A stretch of DNA of 64,000 nucleotides from Rhabditophanes sp. KR3021 (GCA_963281155.1 CAUJLY010000006.1:8370001-8434000), one strand, 5' to 3'. Counted from the stretch's first letter, positions 39,701-52,018 are shown. Numbers and translations are program-made. Notes: generated from the letters alone by a model not told the origin.

Positions 39701-42700
39701 ATGCACCAAACCAAATATTTTATTTGAAAGTGATGGAGATTGAGTTATGATAAAATAAAGATTAGATTGACATTTAAAATCCAAAAAAGTTTTCTCTTTT
39801 CCAAATGGTTTTAATTTTGATAACAAAATAGTTGCTTTTTTTGCAACAACGTGGTGGTAGTCCATCCCAAAAACACTTTTTCTAAAAAACTAATTGTCTT
39901 CTACAATACATGTGTATATTTTGTGGGTCCAAATATATTTAAGAAGTTTAAGTGTGTCTTTTTTATGGTTCAAAGAAAGATGAAGACAAAGACCCCGGGA
40001 CTAAAAGACATAAAAAGCGGCAATAAGAAGTTTTTGTGTGGTTTTGGTGGTAACAATAATGGATAAAAGTTTTCAAACTTTTTGTTATCTTTAAGTCCGA
40101 TACAAACTGTAGTTGGTGGTGGTGGTCTTAATAATTAGAAGAAAAGCAAGCTTTCTTTTGAGTGCTATTCAACAATTTTTTGTGAATAGTTATCAAAAAA
40201 GCTATATCAATTAAGATTTTGAAATTGGACAATGATTGACTAGCAGTTCGTTCATAGTTTGGTTGATAAAAATTATCGAAAAAACTATTTATTATACATT
40301 TTGTCTCAGTTCTAAGAAAAGAATTTTGTACGATTGCAAGTCAATTTTATAATTTTGCTCTACGTCGTAGCACACAACGATCATCATCAACAGACCTATA
40401 ATAATCATGCAAAAGGACAGAACACGTAGATTGGATGTATTATTTATTGTATGTGTGCTGAAGAATATAAATATTACCATGGTGTCGTTGTAATGAAGGA
40501 TGATATAGTGCAAGTGGATTGAATCATTTATAAATATATTTTTATATACATAAATATTTGAAAGACAATAGGGATAACGGAAGTTTGAAGATAAGAAGAA
40601 TTTTTACACGCACATACAATTCAGTATAAATATTCACGTCAATTTGGTAAGCTAGTCCACTTAATCAGTGATATCTAAACAATTTTTCAAGAATTCAAAT
40701 AAGAATTCAAACTAGCAATAGAGATCATTCCGTACTAATAAATAAATAAAAGTTCAGTTAAAAGCCATTTCTTTGAAATCACAATAAACCATTTTCTTTA
40801 AGTATACACACATATAAAAAATATTTATTGTCATAAGTAGCTAAATAATTTGTGTAAAAGTAAGTTGTGGGGGTAATAAAAGTTAAGATAATGTTTAAAG
40901 TTTAAAAGTTTTTAGTGCCCTTTACTTTTTATTTATCAACAAAGTTGCATCTATGCATGTAGAATAATAGTTAAGACTGAAAAAGCATGATGTACTTCCA
41001 AAAGGCGGGCATCAATAAAAGTCCTAAGAAGGTAATAACTTAGCATGACGAAAAATCAAGTAACTGCAAAACTACAGATTGATCTTTGCCAACTTTCAAA
41101 TGAAATGGTTAATTTTATTCAGCATAAATTATTATTTAATCAAATTCACAATTAATTATTCCTGTAAAAACAAAAACTTCCCATAGCTTATGCTTTTTTT
41201 TAAATGAACCAAATTTATTGAGCCAAAAAAGTATGATTAGTGTGATAAAGTGATGGCAAAAGTATACATGTGAAAGGTTTTTGACACCACGACCGATGGC
41301 GTTGAAATAAAAGACGGAAGAGGGTACATGATGCGAGATGGTACAAATATATATTTATACATATACTTCTGAATGAGTTTTGAAAAGATTCCAGCGCAAT
41401 CGTTGCTCTACGACAGCGCCTGCCCGTCATAGATGATCGAAATTCTTGATATTTTAGATTTTAAAACAAGTTTTGCATCAAAAAGGTAATCTTAACGGTT
41501 GTAATACTAGGCTACACATACATACTGGAAAAAAAGATTTTTTAGTATGGTGTAACATGCACAGAGATCAAACCCAGCTACTATAGCCAAGAGCTCCTTG
41601 GACGTGCATTTGCTATCGGTTCTGTGTGGTGATTAAAAAGAAGTATCTCCAAGTAATCAGATGAAAGCAGTAGAGTTAAAGATATTTTACCTTGATCGAG
41701 ATAATCGCCAATTTCGATGCAAAGTTTTTTTAAATAAAATATTGTTTAGTATATTTGATGAGATTAATTAAAATAATAGACAATTTATATTTGTCAAAAT
41801 AAGTATGTCCCGTGTCAAACTACTAAGAAAAGTATTCGGAGATGCCCTTGATACTTACACAAAAATGAATGTAAATCAAAAAAGAATTTGAACCTTTTGT
41901 GTACATGATTATGCGTATTTTGAAAATTTATATAAAAAGATGAAATGTCGAAGAAAGTGAGACGATACGTAAATAAAAATATATGTACATATAAATTCAA
42001 AATATGTAAGTCATATAATATAAGAACTAATATTTTTAATAAGTCAATCACTAGTCATCTCAATCATTATTAAAAATTCTAACAGACAAAGTTGATTTTG
42101 ATCGAAATTAGTAGAATTTTTATTTCTTAAAACAAAAGAACATTTATTTGGATTGGTTGGCAGTGGCAGATGAGATTCATCCACATTCACCTTCCTTCAA
42201 AATACCTTCCATCAGAACCTTGCAACACAAACTCTATTCAATTCTTGTTCCATGGATAAGAGAGAAGAATTTATCAAAAAGTGGGTTGCAAGGGAAGAAT
42301 ATGTATTTATAATAATGACGGTACCGGTAACTTTAACAGGCACCACAAACAATTATTTAATGTCGGCGGGAATGAAGCGTAAAAGTTTGGTGTGGCTGTA
42401 TTATAACCAATTCAAAAATTTATCAAACTTATTTATCAAAAGGCAATTGTTGAATTTGCAACAATTTGTAATACACATTAAAATATATTACTTCTCTTTT
42501 TTATCACTAAAGGATTCGATTCACTTCTTAATCATTTTAATCGCTACGCATTCAAATCTACCCCCGCTATATAGCCAAATCATTTATCTTCACGTTATTG
42601 CAGGAAGTTATATCAGAGTAATTTCCTAAAGCATATACAAATAAAAATGTTTGCCTAAACAATAAAATACCTTTTTTTGTTTGTTGATACTTACTACTTA

Positions 42701-44882
42701 ATTTCCTTTATATAATGCAACAATTCTTTATTACCCAAATTAATTAAAGTATAAATTTGAAGGTACATGTGTTATCATAAAACATATATCTAATATCTAT
42801 AGGTTGTTGTAAAGTGATATACAAGTGTCATATTGTAATTTAATTGGTAATAAAACAAATATGTAATGCTACATATTTTTAAAGTTGAAACAATTCCGTC
42901 AACTTTTTATATCTTAAACAGCCCATTAATTGAATACTTTTAAGGTAACTAATACATACTAAAAAGGAAAAAGGTAGAAGAAAGAACAGTAACTAACATG
43001 TTCAATCTTAGTTAATTTAAAAAATTATATAATTCAGTTAATTGTGAAAAAGAGATTGATAATGAGTATAGGCGTAATGTGACTTGACAATTTGTTGAAT
43101 ATCAAAATAATTAAATGGAAACTTAATCTAACTCTGGTGAGATACATTATAAATATAAATTTAGGCTGCTGCTAGTTTGGGGGAAAGTTATTAATACCTA
43201 AATAAAGGTTCGAAAATCCATTTACATATTTGTTACAGAAAAGGAAAAGTTGTAGTTTTAGTAGAGTACAAGAATTTTAAAGAAATCAAAATTAATGCAG
43301 AAATTATACACAGATTGATAGGCGATAAAAAATAAAAAGTTTTGGCGTAAGTGGGTGAATTGTCGATATAGAAGAGAATTCCCTACTTTATTGCCATACT
43401 ATGTATTGGCTTAATCACGCTCCAGCCGGACAAAACTTTTGTTCTTTTGATTGTCATGTTTGGGTGAAGGCAGACGTGTTATCGGAAACAATTACTGCGT
43501 ATTAAAATGTCATAAATAAAGAGTGTATTAAGTAGGCAAAAAATCTTGACTGTTCAAAAATTTGTCTAAAATAGGACTGCACGCCTATTAACGTTTACAA
43601 ATAATATAATAAATGACAAGGCAAGGAAATGGCAAAGTTAATTTAAGTTTTTTGGTATTGAATGTTTACAATATTATACATTTTTTGAAGGAGCAACGAC
43701 CTCTAAAAAGGTATAATATTTATATGTTGATGGGGTAAAAGGAAAATGATATCGAAAAGATGTATGTCTTTCGGTGGAGATGATATGATGCTTGGGGCCT
43801 ATTGAAGAATTTTTTTGATGATTTGGTAATGGGGTTGATTGGTACTGGCATCTCCTATATTCTTAAATAATAATCTTTTTGTCTTTTCGAGAATGCTTTA
43901 CCCCTCCAGTACCTACTGCACAAATACTTTTATATGAAAGGACTTTTTGATCAAGTGTCAGTGATAAGACGCGAGATGGGTAAAAGCGACAAATACAAGT
44001 TATTGCTTTTATCAATCGCCGGAAGTTAAATTTGTTAAGAATTGGTTGATGGTGGGGAGATTGCAATGTTTAGAGATATATGCGTTATAAAGATCGGTAT
44101 ATAAAGTGATATGATTTTGTTGGGATTTAAAATTTTTTAAACTTTACTTACTTTCTGTTGGTTGTACAAAGTTATTTGAAGAGATAAATCGTTCAAATAC
44201 TTGTTGAGCAGCGTATATTTGTTGGAATGGAATTGTAGGGTGATGGGGAGATGGTTCAGAGAAACTTGATTTTTTTGTAGACATTTGTTCGGAGTACGGT
44301 TCACTATTTGGAGAAGATTGCAAATAGCCAGAAGATGCCAAAATAGCAGCACTAATTTGTTGTTGCTTAAGGGAATTTAAATCAAAAGGTCCTGGCACAA
44401 AAGGTGGTGGATGATTAGCTAAATTGAAGTTACTACTAATATTGCAATTTAGTGTTTGAGCCGGGTTTCCTGTTTGATTTTGATGTGGTTTAATAGGTGT
44501 CCCTTCAGCAGGTTCTGTCAAACGATAATTTACAGCCAAAGTAGAAGCTTCGATTGAAGAGTTGCTGGCTGTAATAAATTTATATACATTTACATATCAA
44601 AGCTTCAACGAAAAAAGTTTTAACTTACCGTTTAAAACAGGATTTGTCTGCACTGGCAAAGAATAGGGTAATCTGATTGTTAGAGAAGATGCCGGTGCTG
44701 CCGAACTAGGCACAGCTAGTCTCATTTTTGCTAAGAAAAGGGTTATTTGGTTTGATAGAAAGTGACTTACAATCGTAAACAGGATTTTCATCAACTATTT
44801 CCATGGGATACATTTTTTCCCCAATATCCATAATTGTTGATTTATGTACTGGACCAAATAAAATATTATTACTTGGTTCCAT
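33752..44882 (-). CDS. BED zinc finger / hAT transposase-derived protein
   Basis: Six exons join in matching phases on the minus strand: 44771-44882, 44629-44730, 44152-44568, 36468-36870, 35976-36234, 33752-35500; total 1013 aa. The N-terminal 215 residues are Pro/Ser/Gln/Asn-rich. A BED-type finger follows in the fourth exon (HWAWQFF, then C..C with WAGSTNIGKHLRRRH). The last exon is a hAT-type transposase body: an N-terminal piece with LPDRRTL, an RNase-H-like region, and the C-terminal dimerisation motif W.ALKWKYPLITAFATSILYVPIT..E. BED-hAT proteins act as transposases or, when domesticated, as DNA-binding regulators (ZBED, DREF). The introns, the long Pro/Ser-rich N-terminus and the absence of visible terminal inverted repeats favour a domesticated host gene. 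An AG acceptor lies 9 nt before the ATG at 44882; an exon further upstream may extend the protein. The start is therefore uncertain. Confidence 0.8.
35501..35975 (-). other. intron 5 of the BED-hAT gene
   Basis: A 475-nt intron (GTACGT...TTTCAG on the minus strand) joins ESQFFK to KFCSLVNTDLPD in phase 0. The last-exon reading frame runs on upstream through this intron to 35701, but that extension shows no hAT similarity and is taken as intronic. Confidence 0.65.
37086..37173 (+). repeat. 22-bp tandem repeat, four copies
   Basis: The unit beginning ATTAACTGAACATT recurs exactly every 22 bp at 37086, 37108, 37130 and 37152, with only a few substitutions in the second half of each unit. It lies in the long intron of the BED-hAT gene. 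Confidence 0.85.
37718..37860 (+). repeat. degenerate 12-bp tandem repeat
   Basis: About twelve units of roughly 12 bp with consensus near AATTGGTAGTAN (examples: AAGATTTGTAGC, AAGACTTGTAGT, AATTGATAGTGC). It is open in one frame and gives a short Val/Ile/Leu-rich peptide, which I regard as a by-product of the repeat. Confidence 0.65.
38412..38647. mobile_element. probable solo LTR, 236 bp
   Basis: The segment starts TGTTGGC and ends GCCAACA, a perfect 7-bp terminal inverted repeat beginning TG and ending CA as in retroviral-type LTRs. It carries a TATA-like box (TATATATAAA near 38451) and is clearly more GC-rich at its 3' end than the surrounding intron. TGTTGG...CCAACA termini are common in BEL/Pao and related LTR retrotransposons. 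No internal gag-pol, primer-binding site or second LTR is present. The 5-bp flanks (CTATG and ATTGT) do not form a target-site duplication, so the call is tentative. Confidence 0.45.
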
Positions 44883-44891
44883 CAAGTTATT

Positions 44892-46967
44892 CTAGATAAC
44901 ATTATATTTTTACTATATTGTGGTGTTAACCAAACTTACTTTTGTCTATTTTGAGAAACTAATTTGAATTTTCACAAAGCAGTTGTCCGCCTAAACCGAT
45001 TGCTGATTAATTAGGAGATGTACCAGAATTGGGTATCTTGCAAATTAGTTGGGCTTTGGTGATGAATAGCGCCAGCTGAAGTAATAATTTTGTCTTTGAT
45101 TCGACAATATAAAAGTCTATTTCAATGGAAGTCGCAACTAAATATAAACTTTTTATATTAATTAAGTGAAGGAAGTTGGCAATGGAATGAATATTAATTT
45201 TATGTGATTATGAGAATATTTGCAAAGACAAGAGTACTAGGCAAAGTCATTGTAATGTTGATTTATAAATATTAAAAAACATTTTAATAACTGATTTTGA
45301 TACATTTGAACATACTAAATTATTTTAAAGCGCGGCCAGATGGCTTCTAAAAATATTACAGTAGATGTTATGTCATCACTATCCATCTCATAAACATATT
45401 AGATATATTTCTTCTTACATGAGGTAATCCAAAAGTCTCTGCTTGGTACTAGTTCGAAGGGTATCTTTTGTATTATCAACATTTCTGTCAAAAATTAGGA
45501 CTAGCCTATTAAGAATTTTTTTGATGCCAATTGTTTAATTGAAATGTATTAAATCACCGAAATAAAAATGAAATGAATAGCCGATAGTGTTAATTTGAAA
45601 AAAGTTCCCTAGAAAGTTCTTTGAAGGATAATCAAAATTTTATATATTAATACATGTTAATTTGTACTAATTAGTATTGACACCTCACTTCAACAAGCCG
45701 AAACAATATTGTATAATTTGTCGGTAAATATAAAGAGTATTTATTAAACTACCAATTTATTTTCAAAGGGTACAATGCGTCTTCCGAAATAAAAATATAC
45801 TATGTTTGTAGTAAACATGATTAATAAATAACTGGCAAAACTTTTACAAATCAAAAATAATAATAACATATTAACTGAAAGAATTGATGATTTAGCTTTT
45901 GTTGTATATTAAGATAACTGATGATTCGGTGTTCCAGTATTGCTATGATACATAATTGTTGCAAAGAGTCAAGTATGAATAGTTAGGTGCTTTTATTTGG
46001 ACCTTATTTGGATTGTTATTTGCGGTTAACGTCATATTATAATATTATTCAGTTGTGACGAACAAATAATTTAAATAATAAATATTTTTTTGATTTAAAA
46101 ATAAGCCTTGATTAAATCTTTTTTTGTTTATAAGATATTGTCTTTTATAGAAATTATCAAGTAGCAAATTTGAAACAAAGTTAATTTTAACGATAACACA
46201 TTTTTTAAATCCAATACCTTTTTATGTATTCATTTATTTGGGTTACAATAATAACAAGTTTTAATTAAGATGTAGTAAATAAATGTTATTAATGAGAATA
46301 TAAGATATTTATTAATTCAACTAAATCGTTTTTTGCAACATACCAAGTAAAAGTTTTTGTTTAATAAATAGATATACCATCAGCTATTACATTTAAAATA
46401 AAACAATTTTTTAGATTTAATATGTAAAGGGGTGATTTATGAATTGATGGAATGTATCAAATTTAAAAGATAAACCATTTGCACTTCTTAATCATCAACA
46501 TTCAAAATATTTATATTTTGGTTGGACACTTTATATTTTGGCATTAATTGTTACCAAAATAAAGATGATTCTTCTTTCTGACATTTTTGTTTCCACTCGA
46601 TTAGAGATAATTTCGTAAGAAGTGGAACTTTGATAATATCTTTTGCTCATGTTTCGTACACTTTTGAGAAATATAAATTTAACTTTTTATAATTTGAAAA
46701 AGCCAAAGAACAATCCGTTTTATAGCAGGTTCAAAAGATGCACTGAACATGATAGCTAATTTAGTGTTAACATCATGTACAATCTATGTACTTTTGATTC
46801 AATTTACATGATACCAATCATAATTAACGCCCAAGAAATGAGCACAACTTTTGATGGTATAAATTTAAAATATTATCAATTTTTAATTAAATTTAACATT
46901 AATTGACACTCTTTATTGCATAGAAAGCATTTGGAGCGGGACTGTTTGTGTAAGAATTTTAAAATAC
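44892..46967 (-). other. AT-rich region, possible intron upstream of BED-hAT exon 1
   Basis: About 2.1 kb of AT-rich DNA lies between the ATG-bearing exon at 44882 and a candidate upstream exon at 46968-47046. If that exon is used this is an intron, otherwise it is promoter and intergenic DNA. No other feature is seen. Confidence 0.45.
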
Positions 46968-47046
46968 CGATAATGCTCGATCAAAAGTTGTCACTGGAAG
47001 TTGATCGTATGTCTGATTTTCATGTCCTTCCAAGTGATTGGTAGCC
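46968..47046 (-). other. candidate additional upstream exon of the BED-hAT gene
   Basis: On the minus strand a strong acceptor (CTTTTTTTCAG) precedes a frame of 26 codons reading ATNHLEGHENQTYDQLPV and on to DRALS, followed by a GTATTT donor-like site. Joined to the next exon at 44891 it runs in phase through NNL into the Met at 44882. The residue composition looks like real coding sequence and resembles the Asn/Gln/Pro-rich N-terminus of the gene. It has no in-frame ATG, so a further upstream exon would be needed. The same stretch also reads as a terminal exon ending at TAA six bases past the donor. Confidence 0.35.
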
Positions 47047-47273
47047 CTGAAAAAAAGACCAATATTTATTAGGCTGCTATATACACAAACTTTAACTATA
47101 TAATAATTTGATAATTTGAGATGATAAGAAATCTATCTATGTACATTAAATTTTAAAAGGTAGTAGCTAGGTTGTTTTTTGGAAAAAGAAGACTAAAGGC
47201 AAACCCATCCGAAAAAGGTTACCTTATAAAGGAAAGATTGAAGTGAAAAGTTACCATTTCGGATTAGTTATAC

Positions 47274-49122
47274 ATGATGGGAACTTTAACTGAGAAAGAA
47301 CTTATCGTGGTTGGTAACAAACTAACCGATCTCGATGAGACAGAGTCTCTTGTTTCAGACGAGGGAGAATTAGACAGTCTGGTTGTTGAGGATCCTGAAC
47401 CATCAGACATTCTGTCTTCGGATATTCCTAGACCTTCTACTTTTAATGACAACGAATATGGACATTTCCAATATTTGGGAAAATATATTTTTATATTCTT
47501 AATTATTTACGAGTTTCAACTGCTATTTTTGATGGGAAACATCACCTTTTTGATATACGGAGGTAAGTTCTATCAAATTATAGACTTTAATTTATACTAA
47601 ACCTTCAGCGGCTATGCCTAAGATTGTTTCTTGTGGAAGCCATACTATAAACCAGACGATGTCAGATTTTGGGTGTGGCCAATTTATGGAACTGCAAAGG
47701 AGAACATCGTGCCTGCCACAGGTAGAAGCTCAATTTGAGTCGCTGCAGTTTGAATTTATGGAGTATTGTGACAATGCTACATTTATCAAACAATGGGGTA
47801 CATCTTTTCAAATGCTAGGAATGATGATTGGAAGTACTTTTGCTGGACAATGGTCAGACGCCCATGGAAGAGTCAAAATATTAAAATGGTGCATTACCCT
47901 GATGTTTATCTTTAATTTTATTAGTTCCTTCGCAACCGGTTCAAAAATGTTCATTGCTATTAGGTTTTTTGGATCCATAGCTATTGGCGGTAACGCAGCT
48001 GTTATGCATGTCCTTCTTCTTGAGTATTTACCTAAAAACCACAGAGTCTGGCTGTCAACAATCTTTTCTTTTTCACCAAATTTTATTATATTTGCTGGTA
48101 TTGCTTGGTATGCAAGTAATTGGCGTTTTCTTATGCAAATAGTTGGGGCTATCGGTGTTATGTGCTTAATTATGATGCAATATATAAGGGAGCCTGTTCG
48201 TTGGCTAGTTCAAAAAGGTCGTCTAGATGATGCCCGAGAAAGTATGTACTATATTGACAGTCTATCCGATAAGTTAGATCACGATAGAAAAAAGGACATT
48301 GATGAATATATTGCACTAGAAGGCCTCAAAAGAAACCGTGTTGAAACAAGAAAAAAGAAGTGTGGTTATACTCACCTTTTCATCACTGCCAAATATGCTT
48401 CATACTCTCTATTCTTTGCCTATTCAGCATTAGTTGGGTGTTTTATTAATTACGCAATCATATTTAATTTGGAAAAGTTGTCTGGTTCCATTTATATGAA
48501 TAATGTGTATTTGGGATTGATTAGATGGTTCTTTAATGCATTTGTCGGTGGCTTAGACTTTTTTGTAGACAAATTTGGACGATTGGCATGTCATTCGATG
48601 GCAATGTTGACGATCATCTCTTCCCTCGGGATTGTACTTATTGACATCTTTGTACCTTTTGCCAGTCCAATGATAGGAAGAATCTCCACCTTGGTCGCTT
48701 TGTCAATGTGCAGTCAGATCTTTGTTTCGAATTCTATTTCAATTACCGAACTTTACCCAACTTCAATTAGAAATATTGCTGTCAGTTTCCAAGCCGCCTT
48801 TGCTCGGATCGGGTCAATCGTTTCGCCGTTTTTGTTTAGTTTGTCACCTGTTTGGATCGGTTTACCTTATGCTGTAATGGTAGTTATGTCAGTTGTCGAC
48901 TTAATTGGACTCTTCGCCATAGTCCCTGAGACAAAGGGCAACCCTTTGAAAGATCATTTGCCCGATAAAAGTGAATGGATGTTCGGCTCGAAGCACAAAG
49001 AATTGAAGGCTCTTGCATTACTTGAAAAAAACGCAGTCGTTGCCCCGGTCGGCACCGATGCTGACGGTGAAGATGAAGCAGATAGGGGAAAAACTACCAG
49101 AGCTTGTGATCGAGTAGTTTAA
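47274..49122 (+). CDS. MFS transporter, SLC22/organic-cation-transporter-like
   Basis: Two exons, 47274-47562 and 47609-49122, join in phase 1 over a 46-nt intron; 600 aa. The acidic cytosolic N-terminus (rich in Asp, Glu, Ser) leads to a first membrane helix at about residues 72-92. A large Cys-bearing extracellular loop follows, then helices 2-12. The MFS signature between helices 2 and 3 is GQWSDAHGRVK; the motif at the end of helix 6 region reads EPVRWLVQKGRLDDA, the usual (E)SPRWL position of SLC22 and sugar-porter families; the second-half repeat reads DKFGR, and the C-terminal half ends in PETKGNPL. These place it in the SLC22/organic ion transporter group of the plasma membrane. The substrate cannot be inferred. 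An AG lies 6 nt before the ATG and AATAAA lies at 49233. Confidence 0.85.
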
Positions 49123-49975
49123 GAAGCTACATTCAACATAATACAGCAAATACAAAAACCATTTACATATAATCGCCTAGTCTAACAAATCCAATAGTTA
49201 TGCCAATTTCTTACGTATAATCATCGCCCAGTAATAAAGTCTATTTTAGTAATGCTTTTGTGATACAAATCAAAGCAATTCATCAAAATGCGCAAAATAA
49301 CATGACTCTTTTCGTAAGTTAATTTGTGTCTCTAATTAACAGAAGTCACCAGCCTTTTATCCTTCCAACCCCTTTTAATAAAAAAGATATACGCTGATTT
49401 TAAAAGAAATGGCAATTGATAGGGACCATCTTATTTCAGAATTCAATTGCTTTTGATTTAATTAGTATATGATATTCTTTCATAAACATAGTAAAACACT
49501 GCGAGTTTTGTGATAACTAGCATCAAAAATCAAACATTTTTATTGGGTAAAAGATAAGACAAAAACACAAAGGCCTTGGGCAACAACTTCTGTATCATTT
49601 TTGTTATAGTTCCTACATTAGATGATTAGAATGATAAGATATTGAGAGCAAGCATCAACAGCATCTACAAACTGGTTTGCTTGGGAACACCAGAAATTTA
49701 TAAATTAAGAAAAATGTATATTATACTTTAGAGAACATCTGGAAACACTAACTATCATCACATCATCGCCGTAATAATAAACAATAATCAATTAATAATA
49801 AATAACTGCCAATTATGATATTTTCCATCACAATAAGCCGAAAAATGACACATTTAGAATAAATAATTTATAATAAATATGTGTAAACAATAAATATTTT
49901 GTTGAATAGCTTAAATTAATTGTTTGTGATTGTTGCAACGATTTGTTTGTTTTCTTGAGATAAAAACAAAAGTTT
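49123..49975. other. intergenic region between convergent genes
   Basis: Shared 3' spacer of the transporter and the first ground-like gene. Apart from the AATAAA at 49233, nothing recognisable is seen. Confidence 0.55.
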
Positions 49976-50506
49976 TTATTGGAATTGGTATTTAAAAATC
50001 GAGCATGTTAATTTGTCAGTTCCATCGACACAATAGTTATCAAGCGAGGTTGTGAAGTAGAAGTTTTCACTTGGTCCGCAAGAAACGATGTAGTCATCGG
50101 TTTCATTGAAGTATGATTTAGCGGCTTCGTAGATATTTTCCTGGGATTTGGATGAGCTTTCATTGATGTTCTAAAAAATAATAATACATTGAAAGATACT
50201 AAACTAACTTACTGTAAGAATAAGCTTGCGCAGAGCAGAATCGGTACATCTATCATCGAGTGGTTTCTTAGCAGCAGATCTCTTTTTACGTCCTCCGCAA
50301 GGTTGTGGGCAACTTGGCATTGATGGGATTGGGATTCTAATAGCTGGAATAGATATGCAAGTCAAAGAAAGTTGTGGCAATTGTGGGCCACAACCACATC
50401 CGCAGCCTCCACCACCGCCACCGCCGCCGCCTAAGCCACCTGTCATGAAAGCATCTAAACTCAAAGTAAGGGAAAGAACAACTGCTACAATTGCCAAATA
50501 TTTCAT
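49976..50506 (-). CDS. secreted ground-like domain protein, copy 1
   Basis: Exons 50213-50506 and 49976-50170, joined in phase 0 over a 42-nt intron; 162 aa. Residues 1-19 form a signal peptide (KYLAIVAVVLSLTLSLDA). A Gly/Cys-rich stretch (nine consecutive Gly, then CGCGCG) and a Pro/Ile/Ser region with Cys follow. RKKR then gives a furin-type cleavage site. The C-terminal 75 residues form a ground-like domain: CTDSALRKLI, the central helix EAAKSYF, the IVSCGP motif, YC and a final TC. Ground-like proteins are nematode-specific, Hedgehog-related secreted proteins, in C. elegans made by hypodermis and glia and linked to cuticle and apical matrix. AATAAA overlaps the stop codon, and a TTTTAG acceptor lies 16 nt before the ATG. 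Confidence 0.85.
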
Positions 50507-51473
50507 TTTTACGAACAGGAGACTAAAAATAAAGTAAGTAGTTTAATAAAAGCGAATTATTTTTAAAAAGGAAAGGATGAAATGATGTAAAAATGATATG
50601 GTTCCAAATCTTTTATACCATATTGACAAAATAAATTGTGTTCCAATTCTAAAAAACGGATCTTGTAATATTTGAACTTGTTTTTCATTACTCTCTCCAT
50701 TTGTTTTGATGTAATCTTTGGCCTTCGTTGTCGCCAAAAACACATAACAGCCTGTAGGGCATATTTGTGTAATGATATCTTGAATATTCCGTCTACTTGG
50801 TTTATCGTAATTTATATGGTATTTGCAATCAAGGTTTATTTTCCTAATACTCGTATTTTTTTGTTATGTCTTAGGAGACTATGCATATTAATAAGAAAGC
50901 CTAAATTCAGTTGGACTGCAATACTCTTCAAATTAAACCAGTTGATTAAACAGGGTCTTTGGATTAACTATTATGTTTAAAAACGAATATTTCCCAATTT
51001 TTTACATATCTTTAAGAATGATATTTTTTGTTCGTCATCAGTGGTGAGACTAAGTGAAATTATTATAAAAAATTTAAAATATTTACCAAACAAGATGTAA
51101 ATGAAATTCAGTCAGAGACAATGCGCTAATTTAATCGCTTCAATAATGTTTTAAAGATTGAAGGAAAATTCCGGGTGATTTATTTAAAATAATATCTTAT
51201 AAAATCTTTTATAGCTGTCTCAGATTTGATCAAAAACTGGGTGATTAAATTGCGTGATTCATACACATTAAATGCATTTGATAATTAAATTTTACAAAAA
51301 TATAACTAGAAGTATTTCAAAATGGTTTATGAAATATGATAAATCGGCTAATTTAATATCACCCAAAATACCATTCTAAATTAAATCAGGATTGTGACGT
51401 AACAATAAGAAGATGAAACGTTTTGACGAAGCTTATGTATAAAAAGATTATCATGAAAGTAAGCCATATCATT
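50507..51473. other. divergent promoter region of two ground-like genes
   Basis: About 970 bp separate the starts of the two ground-like genes, so both promoters should lie here. It is AT-rich. Open frames around 50563-50980 on both strands have no recognisable similarity. Confidence 0.5.
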
Positions 51474-52018
51474 ATGAAGCTATTTGCAATTTTGGTGTTT
51501 ATTATTTGTTTCAAGGCAACATCTTTATGTCTATTAGGAGGCGGTGGATGCAATTGTGGCTGCATGCCATCTTTGCCTGCTCCTGAGTTTCAATGTGTAA
51601 GTGTTCCAGTGTTGAAGATTAATTTGCCTTCTTGCCCGCAACCTTGTTGTCCAAGTCCTTGTGGAGGAGGAGGCGGTGGATTTGGTGGTGGTTTATTTGG
51701 AAAAAGAAAAAGAAGATCAACCTTATCAAAGAGCAACACTGATTGCACAGATATTATTTTAAAAACAATCATTCAAAAGGTAAACCAACAATTAATTGTG
51801 CAAATGCTTGAATATTTGTATTTTAGAATATTGGTAAAGATAACAGAATAAGTACCGAAATGATCAGCATTGCTCTAAGGATCCATTACAACGAAACGGC
51901 ATACTTTGGAGTAACCTGTACTCCTGCGTCGGATTCTTATTTTTCCACAACAATTAAAGATTATTGTATGGAGACAGTGGATGGCACAACATGTTCAATC
52001 GTTAAACATAATATTTGA
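51474..52018 (+). CDS. secreted ground-like domain protein, copy 2
   Basis: Exons 51474-51779 and 51827-52018 join in phase 0 over a 47-nt intron; 165 aa from the ATG at 51474, chosen because it gives a compact signal peptide (KLFAILVFIICFKATSLC). In-frame ATGs at 51435 and 51453 would add 13 or 7 residues. The mature part has a GGGGCNCGC segment, a Pro/Cys region with PQPCCPSPCGG, a Gly-rich run and a KRKRR dibasic site. The ground-like domain begins CTDIILKTII and has the ISIALRI helix, VTCTP, YC and TC. The intron falls at the same domain position as in copy 1, so the two are duplicates. AATAAA lies at 52112. Confidence 0.83.

Larger units (their letters stand above)
36871..44151 (-). other. 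7.3-kb intron 3 of the BED-hAT gene
   Basis: The donor GTAAGT at 44151 and the TTTCAG acceptor at 36871 join the codon A|GT (Ser) with correct phase. The interval is AT-rich and holds a 22-bp tandem repeat, a 12-bp degenerate repeat and a probable solo LTR. Longer open frames inside (for example 38691-39290 minus and 42252-42629 plus) are hydrophobic and AT-driven and look non-coding. Confidence 0.6.

Noticed and set aside
42252..42629. 125-residue open frame on the plus strand
   Set aside because: Composition follows local AT-richness, and no homology or conserved motif is visible.
47264..47452. Ser-rich minus-strand frame opposite the transporter N-terminus
   Set aside because: The plus-strand frame is clearly coding and splices into the transporter; the antisense frame is a mirror of its acidic Ser-rich sequence.
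50543..50980. Overlapping open frames on both strands in the ground-like promoter region
   Set aside because: No start context, splice sites or recognisable domain; the region is AT-rich and between two divergent genes.
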